Assembly: GCA_016935365.1 (NCBI GenBank)
Contig: JAFGRB010000445.1
Coordinates: 1-34,107, forward strand
Direction of reading: 5' to 3'
Origin: Deltaproteobacteria bacterium
GTDB lineage: Bacteria > Myxococcota > B64-G9
Length of the DNA stretch: 34,107 nucleotides
In this document: positions 8,552 through 16,371 of the stretch, piece by piece
How positions within the stretch are numbered: position 1 is the first letter of the stretch
Layout: each line of letters begins with the position of its first letter
Made by a program: the position numbers and the translations under genes
The notes under the pieces: model-generated
What the model was told of the DNA's origin: nothing
The model's input: the letters and a program-made list of their open reading frames with translations, nothing else
Database searches by the model: none

Positions 8552-9043
8552 ATGAGGCGCACGCGAAGAATCCCTGTCTGGCTTCTGGCGCTGCCACTCG
8601 TGCTGGCGGCCGGAGAGGCCCAGGCCCGGCTGGAGATGGGCACCTTGAGGCTGGGCCTGGGGCTGGGCCTGCGGAGCTCGAGCACCGGTCTCACCTTCGC
8701 CGCGTCGGGCACCTTCGGCGTCTTCGCGCTCAAGGGCCTGGAGTTCGGCGTCGACACGCACTTCCAGGCCGGCGGCGACAGCCCCACCCTGGGCATCCTG
8801 GCGGGCTACGGCCGCTACGTGGTGCTGCCCGACTACCCGGTCACGCCCTACGCCCTGGCCGGCGGAGGCCACCTCTTCGTCGAGGGCCCAGACGCCTGGG
8901 TCGTGTCGGCCGGTGGCGGCGTGCTGTACTTCTTCCACGAGATGCTGGGGCTGGACATCGGCGTGGAGTACCGCTGGTTCTTCTTCCCCGAGGAGACCCT
9001 GGGTGGCTTCGACGTGGTGCTCGGCCTGGGCTTGTTCTTCTGA
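8552..9043 (+). CDS. Small outer-membrane beta-barrel protein
   Basis: 163 residues. Of two in-frame ATGs (8540 and 8552), the second has GGAG six bases ahead and gives a compact signal peptide (MRRTRRIPVW..LLALPLVLAAG..AQA). The mature chain alternates Gly-rich amphipathic strands (LRLGLGLGLRSS, LGILAGYGRYVV, YALAGGGHLF, VVSAGGGVLYFF, LDIGVEYRWFFF, VVLGLGLFF) and ends in Phe, the C-terminal signature of barrels inserted by the Bam complex. Six to eight strands fit a small OmpA/OmpW-like barrel. No periplasmic or ligand-binding domain is present and the function is unknown. The beta-helix gene points away on the other strand, and a short ORF follows 32 bp downstream. Confidence 0.75.
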   Translation: MRRTRRIPVWLLALPLVLAAGEAQARLEMGTLRLGLGLGLRSSSTGLTFAASGTFGVFALKGLEFGVDTHFQAGGDSPTLGILAGYGRYVVLPDYPVTPYALAGGGHLFVEGPDAWVVSAGGGVLYFFHEMLGLDIGVEYRWFFFPEETLGGFDVVLGLGLFF

Positions 9044-9075
9044 GCATCGGACGAGGGAGAGGAGGGCCGTGACCC

Positions 9076-9282
9076 ATGAGCGCGCGAGCGATCGTCCGGC
9101 CGGGCAGCTACACCGTCGAGCACCTCGCGGACGCCCTCGATCCCCCGCGTTTCCAGCACAGCTCGACCCGGCTGCAGAGCGGCTGGGTGCTGCTCAGCGG
9201 AGGCCTTCCGGACTCGGAGCCGGACACGACGGGAGTGATGCAGTCCCAGCTCTTCGCACACCGGCCAGCGCGCGATCCGTAG
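9076..9282 (+). CDS. Small hypothetical protein (68 aa)
   Basis: An ORF of 68 codons begins MSARAIVRPG. It is preceded by GGGAGAGGAGGG about nine bases before the ATG and lies 32 bp after the barrel gene. Nearly every codon ends in G or C, as in neighbouring real genes, which supports coding. No signal peptide, membrane segment or known domain is seen, and the sequence is not recognised. The evidence is only codon use and ribosome-binding site, so it may be spurious. Confidence 0.45.
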   Translation: MSARAIVRPGSYTVEHLADALDPPRFQHSSTRLQSGWVLLSGGLPDSEPDTTGVMQSQLFAHRPARDP

Positions 9283-9341
9283 ACGGATCATCGTGTCGAG
9301 CCGGGCAGATCCGGCGGAGCATGTTTTAATGCGCCTCTGTG

Positions 9342-9355
9342 GGAACTATGGTTCC
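9342..9355. promoter_or_regulatory. Dyad GGAAC-N4-GTTCC upstream of the XRE gene
   Basis: A perfect 5-bp inverted repeat (GGAAC/GTTCC) lies about 68 bp before the XRE start, in a locally A+T-richer stretch. A second small dyad, ATGG-ACA-CCAT, follows near 9369. XRE-type repressors usually bind short dyads at their own promoter, so autoregulation is plausible, but short arms like these also occur by chance. Confidence 0.2.
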
Positions 9356-9422
9356 GCTTTTCGGATCAATGGACACCATAATTCCTTGCCGTCACAAGAC
9401 GAAAAAGGCACTTTGTCTCTGA

Positions 9423-9806
9423 ATGACACCGGGTCCAAACACGAGCCTGCTGCTGGGTGCGAACGTGCGCAGGCTCCGCCGAGCCCAGGGCCTGTCACAG
9501 GAGGATCTAGCCGATCGCTCCGGCATCTCGAACCGCTACCTCGGCAGGATCGAGCGCGGCGAGGCAAACCCATCGCTCGACATCCTGGAGCGGCTCTCCA
9601 CGTCGTTCGGCGTCGATCTCGTCGATCTGCTGTCTCCACTCGACGCCTACCGCAATGCCCGGGGACGGAGATCCAAGACGCCGGACGCATCCCGGATCGA
9701 CACCCTGCGGCTCTCCGAGAAGGTGGCGGTCTACCTCACCCGGTTGGACGACAAGGCCCGCAAGCGCGCGCTCCGGATCATCAAGGCGCTCGGCGATCCC
9801 GACTGA
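9423..9806 (+). CDS. XRE-family HTH transcriptional regulator
   Basis: 127 residues. Residues about 10-64 form a Cro/C1-type helix-turn-helix domain: ANVRRLRRAQGLSQEDLADR, then SGISNRYLGRIERGEANPSL and LERLSTSFGVDLVDLL. The C-terminal 55 residues are charged, with no recognisable ligand-binding domain. The last part (LSEKVAVYLTRLDDKARKRALRIIKAL) looks helical. The frame is supported by high G/C at third positions. The target is unknown; the upstream dyads could be its own operator. The receiver gene on the other strand ends 43 bp away, so the two are convergent and not an operon. Confidence 0.85.
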   Translation: MTPGPNTSLLLGANVRRLRRAQGLSQEDLADRSGISNRYLGRIERGEANPSLDILERLSTSFGVDLVDLLSPLDAYRNARGRRSKTPDASRIDTLRLSEKVAVYLTRLDDKARKRALRIIKALGDPD

Positions 9807-9849
9807 TTCCTGACAACTCTTTCGCGATCCGCACCTACCTGCTCCGGTC

Positions 9850-10263
9850 CTACTCTCCAACTCGACTCGCGTCTCCTGCCAAGCCCTGAGTCAGCCAGGC
9901 GATGATGCGCTCGGGCTCGACCGGCTTGGCAAAGAATCGGTGCACCAGCCCGCTCTGCAGATGCGCCTGGAGATCGGGCACCTCGGCCCCGGAGACCAGG
10001 ACGCGCAGCATGGACGGGAAGCGCGTCCTCAGTTCCTCCAGCAGCCACAGCCCGTCATGATCCGGAAGCTGGTAGTCGCTCACGATCGCCGCAAACCCGC
10101 CCTCGCCGGCCATCTGCAGCGCCTGCTCGGCCGACATGGCGCAGGTGGTGGAGAACGCTCTCTCGAGGCAAAAGCGAAGGCTCGCGAGCACGCGGGAGTC
10201 GTCGTCGACCAGGATGAGCCCGCGTCTTGTATGGAAGTGGCTGCGTTCTCCGTTCTCGTCCAT
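9850..10263 (-). CDS. Stand-alone response-regulator receiver protein
   Basis: 137 residues, essentially one CheY-like receiver domain with no output domain. Visible are the acidic cluster in ILVDDD (residues 20-22), phosphoacceptor Asp63 in VSDYQLPDHDG, Ser91 at the switch position (VLVSGAE) and the conserved Lys113 in FFAKPV. Such single-domain regulators act through phosphorylation-dependent protein contacts or in phosphorelays. No histidine kinase is nearby, so the partner must be encoded elsewhere. The HTRRGLILVD opening suggests that about the first 14 residues are a non-domain extension; no better internal start is seen. Confidence 0.88.
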   Translation of the reverse strand: MDENGERSHFHTRRGLILVDDDSRVLASLRFCLERAFSTTCAMSAEQALQMAGEGGFAAIVSDYQLPDHDGLWLLEELRTRFPSMLRVLVSGAEVPDLQAHLQSGLVHRFFAKPVEPERIIAWLTQGLAGDASRVGE

Positions 10264-10318
10264 GCCGCGAGTATTCTGAAATCAACCAGCCGATATCACG
10301 GTCCCCGGTCTGAAATAC

Positions 10319-10348
10319 AGGCTAGCAAGATAATTCCTGACATGTCAA
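10319..10348 (-). promoter_or_regulatory. Putative promoter of the receiver gene
   Basis: On the minus strand, TTGACA (10348-10343) is followed 18 bp later by TAGCCT (10324-10319). The -35 is consensus and the -10 is weak. The -35 is part of a 10-bp palindrome, TGACATGTCA (10338-10347), which could be a regulator site. The stretch is A+T-richer than its surroundings and lies about 55 bp before the receiver ATG. Confidence 0.35.
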
Positions 10349-10410
10349 CCAAAAAGGCATCAAAGATCTCACGCATTGCAGCGGTGCTGGCGTGAGCGAG
10401 CGTAGGCGAC

Positions 10411-10428
10411 CGTGAAAGCCCGGAGGGC
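10411..10428 (-). terminator. Weak terminator-like hairpin after the ARPP-2-like gene
   Basis: Directly after the stop of the minus-strand gene at 10430 comes GCCC-TCC-GGGC followed by TTTC. The stem is only 4 bp and the T run three bases, so it may at best pause transcription. Confidence 0.22.
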
Positions 10429-10429
10429 C

Positions 10430-11617
10430 TCATTTCCTGCGGCGGCTCCTCGCGGCCGCGCGGACGTTCTCTTTCAGGAGGTAGCCGAAGCCGGCGTTCT
10501 CCATGCGCCTCGTCAGCGAGCGGCGCGTCTCGTTCAACGCGCCGGCCGCGTCCTCCAGGTGCCAGCCGTGCTCGGCCAGGACCTGCAGCAGGTGCGCCCT
10601 GCGGGTCTGGGCCGCGGACAGCCGATAGGTCTTGAGGTACTCGACGCGTCCATCCTCGCGCACGATGCTCTCGCCGATGTGGTTCTCGCGGGCCGGATCC
10701 AGGCGGGTGACGAAGCGGAGCAGCCGGTGGGGCCCGGCCTTGTTGACGGTCTCCATAGACAGCGTTCGCTCGAGCAGCCCCTCGGCCAGCAGGGAGAACG
10801 CGTCGTGCCACCCCTGGCGCATCGAGCTGAACGCGGACTGCAGATCGGCGAGGCTCCGGATGCCCTCGGTCCGCATCCGCGGGCACAGATCCTCGGGCAC
10901 CTGGCTGTACAGCCCGTAGTGCAGCATGAGATCGCAGAAGAAATCCTCCACCAGGCTCCGGTGCAACCGGCGATAGTCGTCCGGGTGGGAGACCACCATC
11001 ATCGCGGCCAGGGCATCGGCCACGAACACGGCCATGCCGACCTGCCCGGCGTGGATCTCGAAGACCCGCAGGGCGTCCTCCAGACCCCGGATGGCGCGGC
11101 CCGAGATCGAGCCCTCGATCCTGGGGCTCAAGCCGTAGGTCAGGGCCTGGCGGGAGTACTCCTGCCAGGCGATGGCGGGCCCGGCGAAGTGCAGGGCCAA
11201 AAAGCCCTCCATGGCCAGATGCAAGGGCAGGATCCGCCACCGGTCGCGGCAGTCCTTCTTCATCATCCGATGAAGGAGCCGCACCTTGAAGGGTCCGAGG
11301 TCGAGCTTCTTGCCCCCGGACTTCTTCAATCGGCCGCCCCAGACCGCCTCGGCCTGCCGCTTGCCGAACGAGATCACATATGCGTGCGGGATGTACGAGG
11401 CGTACACCGTCTCGGGCCAGTCCTCGGGCCGCTGCGAGGCCAGGAGCGGATCGCGGGAATCCAGGCCGACCAGGCCGAAGGCCTCGCCGAAGGCGAGCGG
11501 ATCGATCCGCAGATCGTCGATCGGCCGGGTCTGGACGAGCGGCATGAGACGGACGGCTCCCCAGACCTGCGCGGGCGCGGGCTGCAGACCGTCGAGGCCA
11601 AAGAGGCCCGAGCTCAT
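10430..11617 (-). CDS. ARPP-2-like protein with C-terminal Fis-type helix-turn-helix
   Basis: 395 residues. The main body, about residues 1-330, includes AQVWGAVRLMPLV, PLHLAMEGFLALHFAGP, AWQEYSRQAL, IRGLEDALRVFEIHAGQVG and HPDDYRRLHRSLVEDFF. From memory this resembles the ARPP-2 family; I could not verify that by search. The last 60 residues are clearer: RRAHLLQVLAEHGWHLEDAA then GALNETRRSLTRRMENAG matches the Fis/NtrC-type DNA-binding helix-turn-helix. The ATG overlaps the stop of the upstream vWA gene as ATGA, so translation is coupled and the two products probably work together. No signal peptide, so cytosolic. Function unknown; the vWA partner plus HTH suggests a regulated, possibly stress- or conflict-related complex. 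Confidence 0.65.
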   Translation of the reverse strand: MSSGLFGLDGLQPAPAQVWGAVRLMPLVQTRPIDDLRIDPLAFGEAFGLVGLDSRDPLLASQRPEDWPETVYASYIPHAYVISFGKRQAEAVWGGRLKKSGGKKLDLGPFKVRLLHRMMKKDCRDRWRILPLHLAMEGFLALHFAGPAIAWQEYSRQALTYGLSPRIEGSISGRAIRGLEDALRVFEIHAGQVGMAVFVADALAAMMVVSHPDDYRRLHRSLVEDFFCDLMLHYGLYSQVPEDLCPRMRTEGIRSLADLQSAFSSMRQGWHDAFSLLAEGLLERTLSMETVNKAGPHRLLRFVTRLDPARENHIGESIVREDGRVEYLKTYRLSAAQTRRAHLLQVLAEHGWHLEDAAGALNETRRSLTRRMENAGFGYLLKENVRAAARSRRRK

Positions 11618-13026
11618 GCCAGGACCTCCAGCATGCGCCTTTGCAGATAGGCTTCCAGGGCCTGCAGGTCCATGCTGCCCTTGGCGAATCGAGCGAAGCC
11701 GATCATCAGAAAGAGATCCTTGGCGTCCCGGATGCCGACGGTCGGGGCCCAGCTGGACAGGGCCCTGGGCATGAGGTGCGCGGCATCGAAGACCGGGTTG
11801 AGGTGCACGATCTCCACCTCGGCTCCGGGGTCCAGCCGGCTGCAATAGACGCGCAGCACCTCGCTGGCTCCATTGGGTGGATCGTTGTCGAAGCCGTCCG
11901 AGACGATCAGGAGCTGGTCGGGCTTCCAGGCCAGCGCGTCCAGAAGGGCCTGGCCGAGAGAGGTGCTGCCCTGCGCTCTGGCCAGCAGGGGATGGGCGAT
12001 CGGCGATGTCCAGAAGGCCCGCAGCGACGCCGATGCCTGCTCGACCAGGTACAGGCTCGCCAGGGCCACGGCCAGGGGCCGATGCGCCTTGTCGGCGGAG
12101 CCGCGGCTCGAGAAGGAGTTGTCCAGCACCATGGAGACCCTGCCGAGCCGGTAGGGCACCTCTCGCACAATCCGCTGCGCGCTCGCCTTCATGGCCGCTT
12201 CCAGCTCGGCCAGGCGCGCCCGTCGCTCGGGGATGCCGAGCGACAGCAGGTAGGTGGCGAGCTGGGTCGGATCCCGGCGCTGCCAGTCGACCCGCCAGTC
12301 GTCTATCTCCTCCCGCTCGGCGGCTCTCGCCGTTCGGGCCTTCTCCGCCGAGGTCATCCTGGGCGCGATCCTCGCAAGGAAACGATCTCTCGGGATGGAC
12401 AGCTTGGCCGCGAAGCCCTCGGCCACGCTGTAAGGCAGCTCGTACAGCGCGCGCTCCTCGTAGTGCGCCCTCCGGTAGGCGTCGAAGATCGGGGTCTCGA
12501 AACGACCCTCCGCCGCGTCGCCGAAGAGAAAGCGGCCCAGCTCGTCTTCGGATCGCAGATGGCCGTGGGAGTGGATGCGGCGCATGCGGTTCCGGTACTT
12601 GACCGCCTCGAAGACCAGGTTCTTGCGCTCGGCCAGGAACTGCCGGACGACCGCCCGGCACCGCCGGTTGTTGATGCGCCTCTGCCCCGCCTGCTCGAGC
12701 AGCTTGTACGCCCGCTGGGTGGGCAGTGACGAAAGCGCATACCGGATCAGCCTCGACTCCTCCTGCCTGTCGGCGTCGCTCTCCGGCGCCCCGGCCCCGA
12801 GGAGCTGCAAGACGATCTCCGCCTGGTTGTAGTGGTTGATCCCGGCCGCCAGGCAGCGGGCGTAGAGCCTGCGGTAGTTGGTCCGGATGTACTCGTGCAG
12901 AAACGACAAGGAGACGCCCTGCTCGGCCGACGAGGAGTAGAACTCCGCCTGACCCGTGCAGGTGAAGCAGGCATTGATGAAGGTGATCAGATCCTCGCGT
13001 TCGATCCTGGCCGTGTACTCCGCCAT
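11614..13026 (-). CDS. Ro60/TROVE-like protein with von Willebrand factor A domain
   Basis: 470 residues from the ATG at 13026 (MAEYTARIEREDLI); an upstream in-frame ATG at 13158 would add a low-complexity basic leader and is less likely. The N-terminal 280 residues are helical and Arg-rich. They include RAYKLLEQAGQRRINNRRCR and KYRNRMRRIHSHGHL, which resemble the HEAT-like RNA-binding ring of TROVE/Ro60 proteins. The C-terminal vWA domain has a metal-ion-dependent adhesion site: Asp302-x-Ser304-x-Ser306 (LDNSFSS), the Thr in GSTSLGQALL, and Asp377 (VSDGFDN). Bacterial Ro-like proteins bind structured small RNAs. No Y-RNA-like gene or RtcB/RtcA ligase system is apparent nearby. The stop overlaps the start of the ARPP-2-like gene by 4 bases. 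TROVE assignment is tentative; vWA is firm. Confidence 0.7.
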   Translation of the reverse strand: MAEYTARIEREDLITFINACFTCTGQAEFYSSSAEQGVSLSFLHEYIRTNYRRLYARCLAAGINHYNQAEIVLQLLGAGAPESDADRQEESRLIRYALSSLPTQRAYKLLEQAGQRRINNRRCRAVVRQFLAERKNLVFEAVKYRNRMRRIHSHGHLRSEDELGRFLFGDAAEGRFETPIFDAYRRAHYEERALYELPYSVAEGFAAKLSIPRDRFLARIAPRMTSAEKARTARAAEREEIDDWRVDWQRRDPTQLATYLLSLGIPERRARLAELEAAMKASAQRIVREVPYRLGRVSMVLDNSFSSRGSADKAHRPLAVALASLYLVEQASASLRAFWTSPIAHPLLARAQGSTSLGQALLDALAWKPDQLLIVSDGFDNDPPNGASEVLRVYCSRLDPGAEVEIVHLNPVFDAAHLMPRALSSWAPTVGIRDAKDLFLMIGFARFAKGSMDLQALEAYLQRRMLEVLA

Positions 13027-13188
13027 GGACGGGTCCCCGGAAAAGGATCGCCCGGGGAGTGCACGGGGTGGGCAGCGTTTTCGCTTCACAGGCGACTCCG
13101 GAAACCACCTCGAAGTCCCGCGGGCGATCCAGAGGCAAGCCCTGTCATACCACTCCACGGCCGCGCAGGCGATCCCTTTCGCGGGCGC
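13027..13188. other. Intergenic gap between the TonB receptor and the vWA gene
   Basis: About 160 bp separate the last gene of the Mo-cofactor operon from the next minus-strand gene. I see no strong terminator, no clear promoter consensus and no ORF with a ribosome-binding site, so the boundary between these two units is inferred from distance and content only. Confidence 0.4.
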
Positions 13189-15159
13189 TCAGCTGGCGCG
13201 GAGGCGGACGCCGCCCCAGACGGTCAGGCCGGGATCGGGGAAGCCGTACTCTGTCATGTAGTTCGCATCCAGCAGGTTCTGGGCCCGCACGAAGAGCTCG
13301 GCCCAGGCGGCCGGCTGCCAGGCCAGCCGCGCGTCCCAGACCAGGTAGGCGCCCAGCGTGCCCATGGCCCGGGTCTCGGGGTGGACGAAGCGCACCGGGC
13401 CCACGACGCGCAGGCAAGTGGCGAGCTCGAGCGGCTTCCACGGCCGCAGCCGCAGCGTCGACGCGGCCTTGTGGGCCGGCCGGTAGACCAGGGGCTCGTC
13501 GGGCTCGAGACGCCGGGCGTAGAGAAACGTGTAGCCCGCATCGAGGGCCAGCCAGGGCAGGGGCGTCCAGCTCGCGCCGAGCTCCGCGCCCAGCAGCCGC
13601 GCCCGGTCCAGGTTCTGCACCTGCTGCTGCCCGTCTCCGACCGGCACGGTCTCGATCAGGCCGTCGACCTCGGCGTGGAAGCAGCCCGCCTCGAGCCGCA
13701 GCTCCGGCGACGGCCGCCAGGCGGCCTCCAGGCCGAAGTGCCAGGCCGACTCCTGGTGCAGCGCCGGGTTGGGCAGCAGCAGGAAGTCCATGCCGGAGAA
13801 GCGCTCCTTGAGGGTCGGAAAGCGCGTCCGGCGGGCGGCCGTGGCGCGAAGCGCGAGCCCGCGTGCGGCCTCCCAGCCGAGCGATAAGAGTGGGTTCAGC
13901 CCCCAGTGCTCGCCGGCGCCGTCGACCTGGGGGATCTCCACGTCCGCCTGCAGCGAGAGCCTGAGATCCAGGCAGTCGATCGGCACGAGCTCGATCTCGG
14001 GGGCCAGGCTGACGAGCAGGCGGCCGAGCGAAGCGCCCTCGTCGTCCTGGCCCTGCCTGCTCGAGCGGTGCTGGTCGTGCTCCAGGCCCGTCCACAGCCG
14101 CACGATGGTGAGCCCCCAGGGCGTCTCTTCCAGCCTCAGCCGCGCCCGAATCCGCCCGCCCAGGCTGCGATCGTCGTAGCGGCTGGAGAAGGAGCGCGGC
14201 AGCACCTGGCTGGTGTAGCTCGCGTCGTCGTAGGCGTCGAGCACGTTCGCGAAGAAACGCGCGAAGACGAGCTCGTCGACTTGCAGGGCGCCGAGATCGC
14301 CGGTGTGGCTGGCCGAGATCATGCCCGCCTGCCAGGTCGAAAAGCGCCAGTAGCGCGGCAGGGCATCGAAGACCGACGGCGGCACGCCGCGCGCGCCGTC
14401 GACGAGCTGGGCCACGAGGCCGAGGCGCTGGCCGGGGGCAGGCGACCAGCCCGCCCGGGCGATCAGGCTCGCGAACTCCCGGTCGCTGTTGTCGCGCTGG
14501 CCGCCGTCCTCGTTGGGGGAGGGCTCGAAGCTCGACGAGAGCCGAAAACCGCCCATGCGCTCGTAGCCGCCGCCCAGCCCGATCTCCAGCGGTCCGTATC
14601 GCTCGGCGTGCCAGGCGGCGAGGTGCTGGGCCTCCACGCCGGCCGTCTCCCAGCGCAGGCCGAAGCGCGGCAGCCCCGCGAGCGAGCGGCTGCGCAGATT
14701 GATCGCGCCCGCCAGGCCGTTGGGCCCGAAGACGACCGAGCTCGGCCCCTTGACCACCGAGATGCGCTCGATCCACTCGGCTGGCACCATGTCGAGCGCC
14801 AGCTGTCCGTCGTAGGGCAGCGCCAGGGGCACCCCGTCGAGCAGCACCGCGGTCTGGCGCTGCTCGAAGCCCCGCAGGCTGAAGATCCGCTCACCGCGGC
14901 CTCCGGTGCTCGTGTGGATCGCGCTGAGCCGGTCGAGCGCATCCGTCACCACCTCCCCCGCCTCGAGGAGCTCGTCTCGATCGAGCGTGGAGATCGAGAT
15001 GCCCTCGGCCGGGATCGCCGGAGCGCAGATGACGATCTCCTCCGCCCCCATCTCGGGCTCCGTCTCCTCCGATGGCCCGGTCTGCTCCGCGGCCAAGGCC
15101 GGCAGGCAGAGCCACGCCCCCAGAGCCAGGATGCCGAGCCCACGCGCCATGGCCGCCAT
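13189..15159 (-). CDS. TonB-dependent outer-membrane receptor
   Basis: 656 residues from the ATG at 15159, chosen because it opens a signal peptide (MARGLGILALGAWLCLPALA). The frame is open to an ATG at 15228, but that would add a Gly/Lys-rich leader with no ribosome-binding site. The plug domain is at about residues 55-175: ISTLDRDELLEAGEVVTDAL, GERIFSLRGFEQRQTAVLLD, DGVPLALPYDGQLALDMVPA, then ERISVVKGPSSVVFGPNGLA. The rest alternates long amphipathic strands as in a 22-strand barrel; about 650 residues is normal for BtuB-size receptors. The end (YGFPDPGLTVWGGVRLRAS) matches the usual last strands, though it lacks the common terminal Phe. Substrate cannot be read from sequence. Its place as last gene of a molybdenum-cofactor operon, after a lipoprotein and a transporter-like pair, suggests uptake of a Mo/W chelate or a cofactor-related molecule (inference). 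Confidence 0.88.
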   Translation of the reverse strand: MAAMARGLGILALGAWLCLPALAAEQTGPSEETEPEMGAEEIVICAPAIPAEGISISTLDRDELLEAGEVVTDALDRLSAIHTSTGGRGERIFSLRGFEQRQTAVLLDGVPLALPYDGQLALDMVPAEWIERISVVKGPSSVVFGPNGLAGAINLRSRSLAGLPRFGLRWETAGVEAQHLAAWHAERYGPLEIGLGGGYERMGGFRLSSSFEPSPNEDGGQRDNSDREFASLIARAGWSPAPGQRLGLVAQLVDGARGVPPSVFDALPRYWRFSTWQAGMISASHTGDLGALQVDELVFARFFANVLDAYDDASYTSQVLPRSFSSRYDDRSLGGRIRARLRLEETPWGLTIVRLWTGLEHDQHRSSRQGQDDEGASLGRLLVSLAPEIELVPIDCLDLRLSLQADVEIPQVDGAGEHWGLNPLLSLGWEAARGLALRATAARRTRFPTLKERFSGMDFLLLPNPALHQESAWHFGLEAAWRPSPELRLEAGCFHAEVDGLIETVPVGDGQQQVQNLDRARLLGAELGASWTPLPWLALDAGYTFLYARRLEPDEPLVYRPAHKAASTLRLRPWKPLELATCLRVVGPVRFVHPETRAMGTLGAYLVWDARLAWQPAAWAELFVRAQNLLDANYMTEYGFPDPGLTVWGGVRLRAS

Positions 15160-15237
15160 CAGGTGCCACCCACTTCGTTTCCCCCCACCTCGCTTCCCTC
15201 CACCCAGCTCGTTGTACTCAAAATACATACGACAAAT

Positions 15238-16371
15238 CTATTCGTTATCCAGAACATGGACCCGGGCGGTGTCGCTGACTGACCACCAGCCCGACAGGCC
15301 GAGCTCGGCATCCCAGCTCAGGTTGCGCGAGACGGGGTGGATGTAGCCCTGGTCCATCTTCGCCCACTCCATGGGCTCGGCCCCCCGGTCCTCGGTCGGC
15401 CGGAAGCCGTCCGATCCCTCGAAGTCGTAGCCGAAGGCCGAGGGATCGGCCACCAGGCTCGCTGCCTGCACCACGACCTTGAGCTTCACCAGCTCCTCGC
15501 CTTCCACGTTCACGGTCTCCAGCGTGCCCAGGTCGACCTCGACCTCGTCCTGGCCGTGCTGGACGGTCACGCGGCCGGCCGGCTGCTCGACAGGCGAAAG
15601 GTGCACGGCTGCGGTGTCGTGGACGCTCCAGGCGCCCGGCAAGTCGAGCGCGGCATCCCAGCTCAGATCCCCGGTCACGGGATGGATCCAGCCCGAGGCC
15701 AGCGATTCCCAGGCGAGCGGCTCGTAGCCCCGGTCCTCGACCGGCCGGAAGCCGTCCGCTCCCTCGAAGTCGTAGGCGTACAGCCCGGGCGAGTCGGTCG
15801 CGCCCGAGGCGCTCACGGCCCCGTCCAGGGCCACGAGCTGCTCGCCGCCGACGTCCTCGGTCGGCTGGAAGGACAGGTCGATCTCGGCTGTGTGCTCGCC
15901 GAGCACGACCCGCAGCTTGCGCCCGACCGTACCGGCATCCTGCAGCTCGATCCTCGCCAGGCCGCTGATGTGCAGGCAGCCCGGGTAGCCGAGCTCCTCG
16001 TCCCAGCTCAGATTGGCCGTCTGCGGATCCGCGTATCCGCGCTCGAGCTGCTCGCCGGCCAGCGGGATCAGCTCGGCGCAGTTGGACTTGGAGGCGGGCC
16101 GGAAGCCGTCGCCGGCCGCGAAGTCGGCCTCGATCGCGGCGAGCGCCAGCTCGGGCCAGGCAGCGCCCACGATCGCATCCAGCGCCACCAGGTCCTGCCC
16201 GCCGACCTGGACGGTCTGAAGCGTTCCCAGGTCGATCGCCTGCGCCTGCTCGCCGTAGCTCACCTCGACGCTTCGGGTCCCGCCGTCCTGCGAGCCCTCG
16301 TCGACCGACTGGCTGCACCCCAGCGCACCGCACGCGGCCAGCGCGATCGCGACCGGCGTCATCCTCCTCAT
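15238..16371 (-). CDS. Lipoprotein with three tandem copies of an unrecognised ~110-residue domain
   Basis: 377 residues. The ATG at 16371 follows AGGGGAGG and overlaps the stop of the upstream fusion gene as ATGA. Residues 11-14 (LAAC) make a lipobox; a second Cys at 19 is less canonical. After a short acidic linker, three repeats fill the protein at about 33-146, 147-260 and 261-377. Each shows the same order: (A/E)IDLGTLxTVxVGGxxLVALD, then FEGxDGFRPxxDRG, then GYIHPxxxxLSWD, then LPGxWSVxDTAxVHL. The first repeat has diverged (two Cys, GDGFRP). The first half faintly recalls the small molybdopterin-oxidoreductase-like fold (a VxLxDLL...DGY pattern), but cofactor-binding residues cannot be confirmed. 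It is probably on the periplasmic side or the outer-membrane surface, acting with the TonB receptor encoded downstream, perhaps as a ligand-capture protein. Confidence 0.75.
   Translation of the reverse strand: MRRMTPVAIALAACGALGCSQSVDEGSQDGGTRSVEVSYGEQAQAIDLGTLQTVQVGGQDLVALDAIVGAAWPELALAAIEADFAAGDGFRPASKSNCAELIPLAGEQLERGYADPQTANLSWDEELGYPGCLHISGLARIELQDAGTVGRKLRVVLGEHTAEIDLSFQPTEDVGGEQLVALDGAVSASGATDSPGLYAYDFEGADGFRPVEDRGYEPLAWESLASGWIHPVTGDLSWDAALDLPGAWSVHDTAAVHLSPVEQPAGRVTVQHGQDEVEVDLGTLETVNVEGEELVKLKVVVQAASLVADPSAFGYDFEGSDGFRPTEDRGAEPMEWAKMDQGYIHPVSRNLSWDAELGLSGWWSVSDTARVHVLDNE

Noticed and set aside
13027..13158. Upstream start for the vWA protein at 13158
   Set aside because: It adds 44 basic, low-complexity residues with no domain; the ATG at 13026 begins the conserved-looking part.
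15160..15228. Upstream start for the TonB receptor at 15228
   Set aside because: It has no ribosome-binding site and would put a Gly/Lys-rich stretch ahead of the signal peptide; starts at 15159 or 15150 fit export.
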